Source: Candidatus Latescibacterota bacterium
GTDB taxonomy: Bacteria; Latescibacterota; UBA2968; UBA8231
Length of the DNA stretch: 43,356 nucleotides
Reading direction: 5' to 3'
Assembly (NCBI GenBank): GCA_007571365.1
Contig: RKRN01000054.1
Span: forward strand, 1-43,356
Shown piece after piece: positions 24,831 to 34,700 of the stretch. The translations under genes were made by a program, and so were the position numbers. The notes beneath the pieces were generated by a model. It was not told the origin of the DNA. It was given only the letters and a program-made list of their open reading frames with translations, and did no database searches. Numbering within the stretch: the stretch's first letter is position 1; every line of letters begins with the position of its first letter.

Positions 24831-25087
24831 TTATTCACCCACATCCTCAACTCCGGCCCGCAACAGCTCGGCCACGCTCCACGCTTGGGCGATGCAGCCT
24901 CCACACCGTACCTTGGTGATACGCGCTGTCGCGCTCCCATGGGCTGCCCGCATAGCGGGCGCAGTACGCCGGGTCGCTCGGTGCAAGACTGCGCAGGCCG
25001 CGTGGGGTCAGCAAGTGTTCGTCAAGCACGGCTAAAATTCGCCGCGCTCGCTCGCCCTCAACCAGCGGGGCAGTGAAAGCGCGAAAA
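24831..25087 (-). pseudogene. fragment of the glycogen-debranching gene (3' end)
   Basis: This minus-strand fragment copies the end of the debranching gene at 39182-41197 (for example [20 protein letters not shown] and [20 protein letters not shown]). Compared with the intact gene it lacks 165 bases (equivalent to 39299-39463, replaced by a single t) and four more bases near 25070, so it is out of frame and has no 5' end. Its last codons read GVEDVGE-stop (stop at 24831-24833), whereas the intact gene continues [12 protein letters not shown]..., so this fragment probably preserves the original C-terminus. Confidence 0.88.
24840..25087 (+). repeat. left direct repeat bounding the island
   Basis: This segment matches 39239-39654 in the same orientation. 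By eye there are about four base differences in the aligned 240 bases, one 165-base deletion and one four-base deletion. The match begins at cacatcctcaactcc and ends at gcgcgaaaa. Confidence 0.9.
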
Positions 25088-25130
25088 TGTTGGCGTTCGC
25101 TAAGTGTCGGCAGTTCCAAGTGAGGAGAAA

Positions 25131-25262
25131 ATGTCCATGCCGTGGTCGGTGTCTAGGCCGTTTGCGCTCTTCGACGATTTCTCTGAACAGTCCCTATCGT
25201 CGCCGATACGTCTTCCCTCTGGCCCAACACTACAACAAAAAGGTTGGATGATAGTAAAATAG
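25131..25262 (+). CDS. possible 43-residue ORF at the island's left end
   Basis: An ATG five bases after GTGAGGAG opens a 43-codon frame (it begins MSMPWSVSRPFALFDDFSEQ) that ends inside the first 36-bp repeat copy plus a few codons. The ribosome-binding site is good, but there is no family match and the gene is opposite to all island genes. It may be a decayed 5' fragment of a lost gene. Confidence 0.25.
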   Translation: MSMPWSVSRPFALFDDFSEQSLSSPIRLPSGPTLQQKGWMIVK

Positions 25263-25329
25263 AATGGATAGATGAGGCTAAAAGACTATCCGCCTGGCCC
25301 AACACTACAACAAAAAGGTTGGATGATAG
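25219..25329. repeat. two identical 36-bp direct repeats, 39 bp apart
   Basis: Positions 25219-25254 and 25294-25329 are identical (each contains ggcccaacactacaacaa and aggttggatgatag). Within each, ccaac and gttgg could pair as a weak stem. The period is 75 bases. The geometry resembles a one-spacer CRISPR, but there are no cas genes or further copies in the window, so another origin such as a mobile-element end is equally likely. Confidence 0.75.
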
Positions 25330-25336
25330 AGCATTA

Positions 25337-25993
25337 CTAATCCCTCAGTAGGATGTTCTGCTCCTTCAGGCTCTGGATTAGTTGGCTAAACTTAGGCACC
25401 AATCGGATCACAATACGTCGGTTAGGGGACTGTTCAGCCTTTGTTCCGGTTAGAACAACCAACTCCCGCTCGCCTAAGCCAACCGGGACGATAGCGAAAT
25501 TTTCCCAAGTGAAGCCGACCTGATCCCAATAGTCCACTACAGTTTGAGCTCGTTTCAGGGATAGACTGCGGTTGTATTCCTTTTCGCCGTAACTGTCAGT
25601 GTGGCCTTCTACCACAATACTGAACAATTTGCTGTCTTTTTTTTCAATAAACTGCTTTAATTTTTGACCTATTCGCCTGAGCCGATTTTGCCCTTCGACG
25701 GGAATATCATCCAGATCGGATTCGTCAAAAGAGAACAAGATATCACTGCGCATCACAATAGTACCCTCTTCCACGACGACGTCTTCCCCTCCCATAAACT
25801 CTTCTAACTCATCAAGGTCTTTCTCTATCTTACCCACCAATTCTTCCAGCGTCCGCAGACGGCTCAGATCCACATAATTCTTGATCACCATCACTACAAG
25901 AAAAAAAGTGACGCAAATGAAAATCGCCGTGATCGCGTCGGTGAAAGAAGGCCAGAAATTGAGCCCACTATGACTACTGCGATGCCTTTTCAT
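25337..25993 (-). CDS. MotB/ZorB-like OmpA-domain membrane protein
   Basis: A 218-residue inner-membrane protein. One N-terminal helix (about residues 18-40) begins PSFTDAITAIF; Asp19 sits where MotB and ExbD keep the ion-binding aspartate. A short coiled coil (residues 45-70) leads to an OmpA-like peptidoglycan-binding domain: ILFSFDESDLDDI, VVEGHTDSYGEKEYNRSLS, and NRRIVIRL. With the MotA-like protein encoded 39 bases upstream it should form an ion-driven stator unit anchored to the cell wall, as in flagellar MotAB, ExbBD and the Zorya ZorAB pair. It is the last gene of the island operon. No flagellar genes are nearby, so a dedicated motor for this system is more likely than motility. Confidence 0.85.
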   Translation of the reverse strand: MKRHRSSHSGLNFWPSFTDAITAIFICVTFFLVVMVIKNYVDLSRLRTLEELVGKIEKDLDELEEFMGGEDVVVEEGTIVMRSDILFSFDESDLDDIPVEGQNRLRRIGQKLKQFIEKKDSKLFSIVVEGHTDSYGEKEYNRSLSLKRAQTVVDYWDQVGFTWENFAIVPVGLGERELVVLTGTKAEQSPNRRIVIRLVPKFSQLIQSLKEQNILLRD

Positions 25994-26032
25994 CTAGGGC
26001 TGCTTTCCCCAGCATTCAGCCGATGAGCCTGA

Positions 26033-27622
26033 CTACTTCTTGCTATTTTTCTTAAATAATCGACGAATCCGACCCCAATCTCTTCGCGGTCGTACGGTTA
26101 TAACTTGCGGCGATTTCGCCATGCTATCCAACTGTTTTTCTATAGCCTGCGCCGTCGCATGCATGTCTCCAAGCCGGGAGATTACCGGATCGACAGCTTT
26201 CAGTACTTGGAGCCCCGCGTCCGTTTTTTTGAACCCTTGATTGATGGCTCCTACCATTTGATCTAGCTGGTTATGCAACGCCCCTGTCGCTTTGCTCAAT
26301 CCCTGCAGATCTTGACGAAGCCTTTCCAAGCCATCTCGTACAGGTTGGTTGGCCCGTTCAAACGCTTCGCCTTGATCCTTGAAACCATTACTGACAGGGA
26401 TGAGCAGGTTCTGGATGTTCGTGAAATGAGGACGATAATCTGTGTCGTTCAATCCTCTTATCGTCTCTAGAGTCTCCGCTAGGCCGTTTCCCAAAATCTC
26501 TATCCGCTCTTCAAATAACTTAGACTGTTTGTCCATCCGCTCATCAAAGGCTTGAAACTGTCGGGCCATCAGGTGCTCATTCTCCTTGAGCATAGTATCG
26601 ACGCTGCCTTTGAGCGCATTCAGAGGCTCGCTTAGCCGCTCAAAGTTGTCGATGTGTCGAGAAAACTCTATAGCCGCTTTCATTATTTCTTTCGCCCCCG
26701 CGGCTATCGTATCCTTATGCCGCTCAAGAACCTCCGCGCTTTTCAGACTAGCCTCGCTACTTTCCTTGAGCTTCGCGCCGCTCTCTTCTATAAGTGAGAC
26801 CAAGCGGGTGTTATTATCGACAATTTCCTTGAGTCTTTTGTCTAAGTATGCGGAAAGAGCAGTGAAATACTTATCGTATAGGTCGTTCACTGTTCGATTA
26901 AAGACGCGGCTCAAACGCAACTGAGGGGGGATTACAGCAAACTTGGGAGCGATTTTCGCGTTGAAGCACTCTTCCATGTCTGCCAACAATATGTTCCTAC
27001 TGCGGAGCAGTGGGCTGTATAGAGCATTGAGGATTAAGGTGGAAAAGAGTCCTATTATACTGGTAATAAACGCCAGCGGCATCCCACTTACGGATTGTCC
27101 TAACCCTTCTAAGATGGTATTAAATACATCCTCTATTTTTATCTCTTGACTCAACGTCGGTGAAATCTGCGCTCCTTGGATAATACCCGGGATAGGTATG
27201 ACCACAATTATTAATCCAACGAACGTGCCTAACAGGCCCAATAGAATGAGGCTGCTGGTAAGCGAGCGAAATGCTTCGTCGTGCCGGGCAAGTTCGTGTT
27301 CGACAGAGCCGATAAGACCGTCTACATCTGGAGCTTTATTTTGTGAGTGTAAGGCCCTAAAATGTTCGAGCCAACGGACGGCTAAGGGGTGCTGGGCTTC
27401 TTTAATAACATCTTCGGGAGATTGCTCAGTCTCTTCCTCTAGATTGAAATTAGGATTGATTTTCTCCCATCTGTCCATAGCGTACAATCCGCGGCGATAT
27501 CGCCGCGTTTCTCTGCACCCTTGGACAAATAAGACGAGTGCAACTAGGCCAACCAAGATAATGAAAACAATGAAAATGTCCCGAATCTGGTCGCTGTTTT
27601 GGACTAAGAAATCTAAAGGCAT
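26033..27622 (-). CDS. MotA/TolQ/ExbB-like channel protein with long coiled-coil tail
   Basis: A 529-residue membrane protein. Helix 1 is at about residues 14-35, a cytoplasmic segment of 85 residues follows, helix 2 at 121-143 contains LLGLLGTFVGLI, the family signature, and helix 3 at 178-202 contains SGMPLAFITSIIGLF. The remaining 320 residues are largely predicted coiled coil (residues about 260-505) and end in a basic tail. This layout, a MotA-type channel plus a long cytoplasmic tail, is shared with ZorA of the Zorya defence system and differs from flagellar MotA. Its partner is the MotB-like gene downstream. The start is ATG 27620-27622, 28 bases after the coiled-coil gene. Confidence 0.85.
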   Translation of the reverse strand: MPLDFLVQNSDQIRDIFIVFIILVGLVALVLFVQGCRETRRYRRGLYAMDRWEKINPNFNLEEETEQSPEDVIKEAQHPLAVRWLEHFRALHSQNKAPDVDGLIGSVEHELARHDEAFRSLTSSLILLGLLGTFVGLIIVVIPIPGIIQGAQISPTLSQEIKIEDVFNTILEGLGQSVSGMPLAFITSIIGLFSTLILNALYSPLLRSRNILLADMEECFNAKIAPKFAVIPPQLRLSRVFNRTVNDLYDKYFTALSAYLDKRLKEIVDNNTRLVSLIEESGAKLKESSEASLKSAEVLERHKDTIAAGAKEIMKAAIEFSRHIDNFERLSEPLNALKGSVDTMLKENEHLMARQFQAFDERMDKQSKLFEERIEILGNGLAETLETIRGLNDTDYRPHFTNIQNLLIPVSNGFKDQGEAFERANQPVRDGLERLRQDLQGLSKATGALHNQLDQMVGAINQGFKKTDAGLQVLKAVDPVISRLGDMHATAQAIEKQLDSMAKSPQVITVRPRRDWGRIRRLFKKNSKK

Positions 27623-27650
27623 GGCGGAACTCTACCGTACAAAATTTTGT

Positions 27651-28589
27651 TCATTTCGCTAGCCAAATCCCAGCCTTGACCAGTACGTCAGTCCCTCGGC
27701 GTAATCCAGGAACGACTGGCTGAATCACTTGACCACGACTTACTTGCGAATCTTCTCGCTCATCTAAAACTCGGTGATCTTCTGGCAAAAATTCGCTTCC
27801 TTGCTCCGGCCAAATCAACTCAAGACCGCGTTCTTGGACAAACCTTTCCAATTTCGCGGGTTTTTGTTCTAGCCATTTTTCTTTTTCAGCCAACCGTTTG
27901 ATTAAATCGGTCAGTGCAGAATCCCACGGACTACAAAGACCGTCTATCTTAGCTTGGGTCGTCGTCAATTGACCTCTGAGCGCCGATTCCTGCGATACAA
28001 AAGAGACCAACTCCAATCCATTCACTGCCTCTTGGATCTTTTCGATGTCCTTGTCAATCGCCTCAGCATCCTGTGTCGACGGCATGCTCTCTTCAACTTC
28101 AACTTCTAGTTCGTTGAGCACTGCCCGGAAACGATCTCGGGTATCTGTAATATCTGAGTATTCTTCCTTCCATCTTTCATAATCAGCCTGTACGTCTTCT
28201 TGGAATAATTTTAGGCCCTCTTGCAGAGAGGCCTCCAGCTTTTGTAGATCTTGAAACTTGGTGTTGATAGGGGGGATAGATTGATAGATCTTTTCGCAAT
28301 CTTCATAGGACGCTTTCATATCATCTTGGAACTTTGCCAGCTCGTCTCTGAAGGTACTCATACCGTTCAGAAACGCGCCTATCTTATTCACAAAGTGCTC
28401 TTCCATCTCATCGGAATTCCTGGCTACACTGAGGATATCCTTGAAGACTAAGCTATCTAGCCCTCTCTTGTGTAGTTTCTCGCAGGCATCTCTTGTCTTG
28501 CCGACGATCTCCCGCAGAGCTTGGAGTTCTTCCTCCCAGTGATCAACTTCGCTGCCTAGCTCGGCAATTTTTTTTTGTAATTCTGCCAT
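27651..28589 (-). CDS. coiled-coil protein with GrpE-like C-terminal head
   Basis: A 312-residue, mostly helical protein with several coiled-coil segments (residues about 1-245). The last 60 residues are different: LIWPEQGSEFLPEDHRVLDE, then SRGQVIQPVVPGLRRGTDVL and VKAGIWLAK. This matches the GrpE head pattern (P-F-x-P-x-x-H ... G-x-V-x-x-x-x-x-P-G-x-x-x-x-x-x-V-L-x-x-A-x-V-x-V). GrpE proteins exchange nucleotide on DnaK and are a long helix pair plus such a beta head. The gene follows the Hsp70-like gene by 64 bases, which strengthens the reading. The coiled-coil part is longer than in ordinary GrpE. Identification is by eye. Confidence 0.65.
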   Translation of the reverse strand: MAELQKKIAELGSEVDHWEEELQALREIVGKTRDACEKLHKRGLDSLVFKDILSVARNSDEMEEHFVNKIGAFLNGMSTFRDELAKFQDDMKASYEDCEKIYQSIPPINTKFQDLQKLEASLQEGLKLFQEDVQADYERWKEEYSDITDTRDRFRAVLNELEVEVEESMPSTQDAEAIDKDIEKIQEAVNGLELVSFVSQESALRGQLTTTQAKIDGLCSPWDSALTDLIKRLAEKEKWLEQKPAKLERFVQERGLELIWPEQGSEFLPEDHRVLDEREDSQVSRGQVIQPVVPGLRRGTDVLVKAGIWLAK

Positions 28590-28653
28590 AGGATATCTCC
28601 CGCTGGTTTCTATTTTTTTATGTATTCCTTGTCAGGCACATTGCTAGAAACAT

Positions 28654-31600
28654 TTAACTATAGTTAAAGTCCTCGCATTCCAAGTATTCATCATAGATTT
28701 CTTCAAAATCACTTCCATTCTCTTCCTGCCCTACCGCGAAGTTATAATAGAGCCTACCGCGACTATTTTCGTCGGCTCGAAGCTCGAGCTTGTACTGCCA
28801 ATACGCGGCCTGCTTAAAAGCTCTGTTCTCTAGCGGTATGGGAATATCCGCTACTTTAATCCGGTCTGCGTTCCGATTTCTGTAGTTCCAATCGAAGAAT
28901 TCGTATAGTCGGATTCGCGGAGTTTGAGCCTGAGAGAAAACCTTGCTCACATAGGGATGTACAGCCCCCTTACTCAGAGAAATCCAACGGTCGAAAATAG
29001 GTCTGAAGCCTCGCATTGGATGGTAGGAACCTATCGGATAATTTAGCTTGTTTATTCCGAAAACTTGGAGCGGATATTCTGGATCGTCTTGAGATTTGCT
29101 GTAAACAGCCGCTCCCAAAGCCACGCTCGCCTTCAAGCTATTGGAGCCAAGATCAGGGTCCGAAAACTCTTTAGCCTGTATCATCTCTTGGGCGACCTCT
29201 TTCACAATCGGCAATTTGGACGAATTGCCGGCCAAGATCAGGTGGTCTAGCCGCAATTCTGATATAATCTTCCGATCGTAAAGCTCCTGCTGCATCATAG
29301 CTAGTTTTTTGAAACCTCGTTCCAATTCTTGGCTGAGCACAGAGCGAATAGCTAGGTAATCCATAGGGCTAAGCTCCTCTGGCAAGGCGTCGTTGTTGCT
29401 GCTGCGCTTTAATCCCTCTGTGACTCGAAATACATCGCCTTCTTGGCTGACCAACTCAATCCTGGGCCAATTCAATTTCTCGCCACTGGCTAGCAGCTCC
29501 AGCAATCCCTTTTTTCTTGTCTCGATCAGTTCATCGTAGCGGTGTTTGGGAAAACAGTGGTCGAACGACTCGTAATCCTTGCTGTTTGTCTTGATTTTCT
29601 CAGCTAACTGATAGAGATGCAGAAAATTCCCTTTTACACTGCGCTCTTGGGTGCGTAAGCCATCACGCAGATCTTTTGCGAAGGGATAGCGACTGCGGTA
29701 CTGTTCAGGGACGAGTTGCTCGTAGAAGTATTTAGCCAAGTGGAACGTCAGCAGGTTCCCCCCCAGCCGATTGTCGCCATCAGAACCGAGGATTTCCACT
29801 TTATAATCATCATTAGTGAAACGTACGATGGACATATCGGTCGTTCCGCCACCACAGTCGAATACCCCAATGATCTGTTCATCCATATCACCTTTCGGAT
29901 CATCAAGCTGCTTATGTGCATAATACACCGCGATAGCTTCGGGTTCACTAATAGCCAAGCGGAGCTTAATGCCGCGATCTTGCAAAGCCTGCTCGGCGGC
30001 GTCCTGCAGAGCCTGTTTTTGGCGATTGAATACCGCCGGATAAGTCAACACTACTTCTTGGGGCAAACACCCGGATTCTCCAATGAAGTGCTCTACCATA
30101 AATCGGAGATAAATAGCTACTTGGTCCACCGGAGTCAGACTGATATGCCGCCTGTTTATAGGGGGACGCCCATTGACCAAGATACCTTCCGACATCCCGG
30201 TAGAAATATAGAAATTCTGATCGTCGGGTTGGCTGAGAGCGTATTTGAAACTCCAGCAGATACTGCTCATAAGGTTCCAGAACTTATTGACATCATTATT
30301 GTTATTGAGCGAAAGGTCGCTCATCTCCTGAAATGGCTGGCGACCAAAGCGCATAATGGCTTCCTCGGTCTCGGTTGCAACCAAGTGATGCTCATTTAGT
30401 GCCAGAGAGGGGGTCAGCTCCAAACGGTCCGTTTTCTTATTTGTTGTCAGAAGCTGAAAGACAGTCGGTATTTCGCCGCGAGGTTTATCGCTCTCGAGGC
30501 CTGCCAAGTGAGGCATCCCTCCATCTTCAACATGATTATAATAAGCCAAGCAGGAATTGGTCGTCCCAAAATCGATGCCAATGGGGTAATCTAACGATTT
30601 GGGAGGAACAACCTCGACCGGGAGCGGATACCTCTCTTCGAACGCCGGATCTTCCGCTTCTATGGCGTCCCCCTTGACGATAATCTCAGGTTCAAAATGC
30701 TTTGATTCTGTTGTCGGCGGGATATCGATAGTATTCACTTGCAACTGCAACTGGAGATTCGGTACACTCTCCTCGTCAGCACCCGCCGCTGCACTCTGAG
30801 AGTCAAGGAGAGCCTTCCTTGGGGGAGCAACGACCTGTAACCAAGGCGTATCGCTGGTCACGCTATTTATGCGTAGTGGTGCGCCCCGTAAGTGCGTAAT
30901 GGTGGCACGCACCTCTTTCGGTCTTCGACTTCCGCTGATAAGTGCCGTATCACCGGAAAAACTCAGCGGCTTGAACTCCAGCCTGAGCACCGGCTGACGA
31001 GTGTACTTTAGATTGAGACGAAATTCGACGTCACCTATGTTCTGAATGGGAAAAACGAGATGTACAGGATGTCCTTCTTCAGACAGATCGTGATGTCGGG
31101 TGAGCTCTACCGAAAAGGCTTTGTGTGGGGCCAAGCGGAAGGGATAGTTTACCTCGCTTTCTAGCACCACCACTTGCTCTTCTTGGGACAGCCGGGGGCA
31201 CTTTTCCAAGATCACTTCGCTTGTGGTGTACAGGGCCAGATTGTGCCTCAAGGCTTTCTCATTTACCGGCCACAACTGTGCGCCATCAGTGCCTTGGCCA
31301 AATTCCCGTCCCTGATCGTCAGTCAGCCATATTCGGGGAGCCTTTTGGACCCGGTAACGAAATGAGATCGGAGACAATGTGGAGTGCAGGATCAACCGCC
31401 CCTTTTGGCCGAGACGCCCGGTATGCAGGCGGCGTATTGCTATTTTTTCCTTTGGTTCCAAGGAGACGGGCCAATGCGCTTCCGCAGCCCATTCCATTCC
31501 ATCAAGGCGTTCCAATTGCACAGGTATTTTCCCGGTATTCTCGAACCGCATGATGACTGGATAGCCTTCAAAGAGCGTCAATAGCTCATTGGGCTTGGGA

Positions 31601-31740
31601 AATACCTCTAGACGGGCGAGTTGAATCCCACAACTGCTGCAAAAGATGCTTCCGCTTCCATAAGGCCACTGACAAACAGGACAAGCACCCATCGCCCTAT
31701 CGGCCTGCTCTTGACTCACCTCCCTAAGCATTGACACCAT
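28654..31740 (-). CDS. Hsp70/actin-fold ATPase with N-terminal zinc ribbon
   Basis: A 1028-residue protein. It opens with a zinc ribbon (Cys20, Cys23, Cys34, Cys37), then about 340 residues of beta-sandwich-like sequence, then an Hsp70-type ATPase: phosphate-1 motif YPIGIDFGTTNSCLAYY at about residue 384, phosphate-2 motif IGVFDCGGGTTDMS near 622, and adenosine motif LILAGNSSKLPIVKEV near 832. The last 180 residues are beta-rich and lack an obvious alpha-helical lid. DnaK is about 640 residues, so this is a much extended relative. Its start overlaps the tubulin-like gene by 17 bases. A GrpE-like gene follows. Probably a dedicated chaperone or switch for the tubulin-like protein. Confidence 0.88.
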   Translation of the reverse strand: MVSMLREVSQEQADRAMGACPVCQWPYGSGSIFCSSCGIQLARLEVFPKPNELLTLFEGYPVIMRFENTGKIPVQLERLDGMEWAAEAHWPVSLEPKEKIAIRRLHTGRLGQKGRLILHSTLSPISFRYRVQKAPRIWLTDDQGREFGQGTDGAQLWPVNEKALRHNLALYTTSEVILEKCPRLSQEEQVVVLESEVNYPFRLAPHKAFSVELTRHHDLSEEGHPVHLVFPIQNIGDVEFRLNLKYTRQPVLRLEFKPLSFSGDTALISGSRRPKEVRATITHLRGAPLRINSVTSDTPWLQVVAPPRKALLDSQSAAAGADEESVPNLQLQLQVNTIDIPPTTESKHFEPEIIVKGDAIEAEDPAFEERYPLPVEVVPPKSLDYPIGIDFGTTNSCLAYYNHVEDGGMPHLAGLESDKPRGEIPTVFQLLTTNKKTDRLELTPSLALNEHHLVATETEEAIMRFGRQPFQEMSDLSLNNNNDVNKFWNLMSSICWSFKYALSQPDDQNFYISTGMSEGILVNGRPPINRRHISLTPVDQVAIYLRFMVEHFIGESGCLPQEVVLTYPAVFNRQKQALQDAAEQALQDRGIKLRLAISEPEAIAVYYAHKQLDDPKGDMDEQIIGVFDCGGGTTDMSIVRFTNDDYKVEILGSDGDNRLGGNLLTFHLAKYFYEQLVPEQYRSRYPFAKDLRDGLRTQERSVKGNFLHLYQLAEKIKTNSKDYESFDHCFPKHRYDELIETRKKGLLELLASGEKLNWPRIELVSQEGDVFRVTEGLKRSSNNDALPEELSPMDYLAIRSVLSQELERGFKKLAMMQQELYDRKIISELRLDHLILAGNSSKLPIVKEVAQEMIQAKEFSDPDLGSNSLKASVALGAAVYSKSQDDPEYPLQVFGINKLNYPIGSYHPMRGFRPIFDRWISLSKGAVHPYVSKVFSQAQTPRIRLYEFFDWNYRNRNADRIKVADIPIPLENRAFKQAAYWQYKLELRADENSRGRLYYNFAVGQEENGSDFEEIYDEYLECEDFNYS

Positions 31741-34700
31741 CCATCACATATATATCGTCTTTGCAGTGCGGATCGCGATAGCCGAGGGGTTTGGCAAAAC
31801 TATCTTTGTCCTGCAAGTATCGCTCTATACGGTCACTCAATTCGTTGTCGTTGATGTCCAGGCGCTCCCGTACATCATTGAAATTCTCGTCGAAAGCCTT
31901 ACCGAGCAGGTTGTGGAACAAGCCGTCTGCCTCTACACTCTCGCCGTGTATCACAACTTTGGTAGCGGGATATACATACTCCACTAGATGGCTTTGGAGG
32001 GCCAAGTACTGCTCAAAAGCGGGATTATTGCCATTCAATTGCCAACTATCCTGAATGTTTTGTACCTCTTGGCGCAGCCGAAATCGTATCTCTTGGCCTC
32101 GGGCCAAAGTCTGACGTGCCGCCTCGAAATTAAGTCCGTAGTAGTCCTCATGCCTTCGGCCCTGTGCGCGGTAGGTCCGGTAGAATCCCCGGTCTTCATA
32201 AGTCACTACCCCGAGTAGGATACCACCAATGAGCGGCTGTAAGGCATCCACTAGCATTTGCGCTTCGTGGTCGTTTTTAGGCGGTAGGATCTCCGGATAT
32301 TTGATATAGTCCTTGGTGGTGTACCGACGGAATACATTCTGCGGCACTCTAAGGTTCTTTTCGTATGCTTCGTGCAGTTGCCGCAAATTGTCGATAGCGA
32401 ATAGGGGAAAGGCCATCCATTGGCTGACAAATATAACCGAATCGGGGGCGTGGTACGCTACTTGAGGGTCTCTCACGTTTTGTTCGATCGGCGTTTCCCA
32501 CCTGTTTTCACCTGGAGGAAGTCCTATTGTTATCTGGATGTGAGGATCCATACCCGGGAGACGTGGTGTTGACTCAGACATCCGGGGCTCGGCCAGCCCT
32601 GATCTTTTTCGTATCTCCTCTTTCTCATCATGGTTCTGGTTTTGCACCTCTTGAACGGCGTTTCTATCGGCATAGAACTCCTTAAATAGGGCAAACGCAA
32701 ACTCACTCAATGAATCCTCTACCTCTCCCCAAGCATGAGGTATATTGTCCCTATTCGCAGAGCGATTAAAGATAATGCGGGTACAATCGCGTATGGTATC
32801 GATCTCGTTCCCTTCGCGAGTAGCATATTCGGCAAACAGCGGCCGAGCTTCTTCCGAGCGGAAATAGGTCTCCAAAACACCTTGCAAAACTTCATTGAAA
32901 CTGGCACCTGTCCGTCCTTTTTTATCGCGCAGGTACGTCTCTATTTCCTCGCGGTAGTTAAGTTCGGGCATGAGATCGAGGTTGCGTACACTAGGCATTC
33001 GCTTGCTATAAGAACTATAGAAGCCCTCGAAGCGGTTGGCCATCTCTTGCAGATGCTCTCGAAACTTATCCACCTTGTCCAGCAAACCACTGAGTTCCAC
33101 TTTGAGTTCGCCATCTGCACCCCGGACTTCGGTCTGTTGGCCGACAAAGCCAATCATGTTGTCAAGCAGGCCCTTTTCCTGCTCATGTCTCCCGGAATTG
33201 GGATTGAGCAGCCGACGGGCCGCCTCCTGCTCATAGCGAGCGGTGATCCATTGCTTGAGTTCGTCCCTGACGCCCTCTACCTGCTGCACTAGATCACGGG
33301 TGATGAGTTGGGCATTCTGATCAAAGGACTTCCGTTTGCGTTCTTCGTAATAGTTGATAGCAATGCGTTTCGTTAAGAAGGCAAAGGGCATCTCCTGCCT
33401 AGCGGCTCGTAGGCGAGCTTCGTATTTATTGTACTCGTCGGAAAATTCGATTTTGATCAGCGGAGCCTCTGGTGCTTCTATGTGCCGGTTCTCCATGGCC
33501 TGCAATTCCTCTTTGACTCGCTCCAGTGCCGGGACGGCGATCTTCAGCCACTCAACCATGAATTTGGGGCCAAACTCCAAGGGGTCGCACAGTAATTTCA
33601 GGCATTCATCTTCTACTCGCCCTTCGAGCATGGGACGGTTCTCGCCGATATTTTCCAAAATCTGCGTCACACCATCGCCTTTTCGGGTCCCTTGCTGTAA
33701 CAGCCTTTCCCCTACCCGTTCCCGCACTTGGCGAACCAATTCACTCACCTGCTGTCGCGTTTGTTCCACTTGGCGATCCAAAATTTTTTGGTCCTCTACC
33801 GCTGGTGCCGCGTACAGATCATCCCGCAATTTATTGAAAGCCGGTTCGATCAGCTCGTTGACGACTTCGTCAATCAAGGTGAAATCCTTTCCCGGCTTGA
33901 CCAAGCATCGTTGCAAAAAGAGTTCCTTAGTCAGGCCCATCTGCTCCATGCGGGGTTTGACATCGGCATCATCATAGCCTTGGGGGATTCTGTTGTCCTT
34001 GGCCATGATGAGTTCTACCAGATACTGAGCGCAACGGTTGGCAGCCGCATTGGCCAGACGAGGCTGATTCAATTCAATCTGGGAGAGTCCAAAAGATGCG
34101 TACCGGCACGGAAAATACTGGACATAGTTTCCGCTGCGGTAGATGGCCGTATTCTGTAGGTACTGCTCCATATTGGAACGTACGCTACGCTTTTGATCGG
34201 CGAATCCAGTCTTGTCGAAATCCAGCAGCAAAAACTCAGCGATCATCTGGAATGTATCGGTGAATTCGTCAATGCGTTCTCTAGCCCTATTCTCCTTGTC
34301 AAGCATATAGACCGTAGAAAAAGGCGGTGCTTCCACCTTCCGTGGGGTTCCATCCCAATTAAATTCGTGCTCAGAGTACTCGCTTGTCTCCTCGTCTGTG
34401 GTGGCAATAAACCGGGGCTGCATGAAGTACTCGAGTTCCTTGAGCGCGGCAAAGCCGTTGGCATGGACGGCCTCTACTCCTGTGGAACCCACCACCCCGT
34501 CGAAAACCGTGGGCGTGACAAGAAAAGCCGTGCGCGTAGAGGCCGAGAACAAAACTCGACATAGAAATCCGACGTCGATAAAGCAACCCGACCCCGTTCC
34601 ACCACCGAGAGAAGACACAGTAATGATCTCCAAAGTGCTAGTATCTACCGCATAATCAGGATAATGGCGGTGCATGTTCTCGGAGGCCTCTTGGGCAATT

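Noticed and set aside
24847..25119. 90-residue ORF as a real gene
   Set aside because: It is the out-of-frame, 5'-truncated copy of the debranching gene, so it is called a pseudogene.
25219..25329. CRISPR array
   Set aside because: Only two repeat copies and one spacer are present and no cas genes occur in the window, so I list it as a direct-repeat pair only.
25337..27622. flagellar stator genes motA/motB
   Set aside because: The channel protein has a long coiled-coil tail absent from flagellar MotA, and no flagellar genes are in the window.
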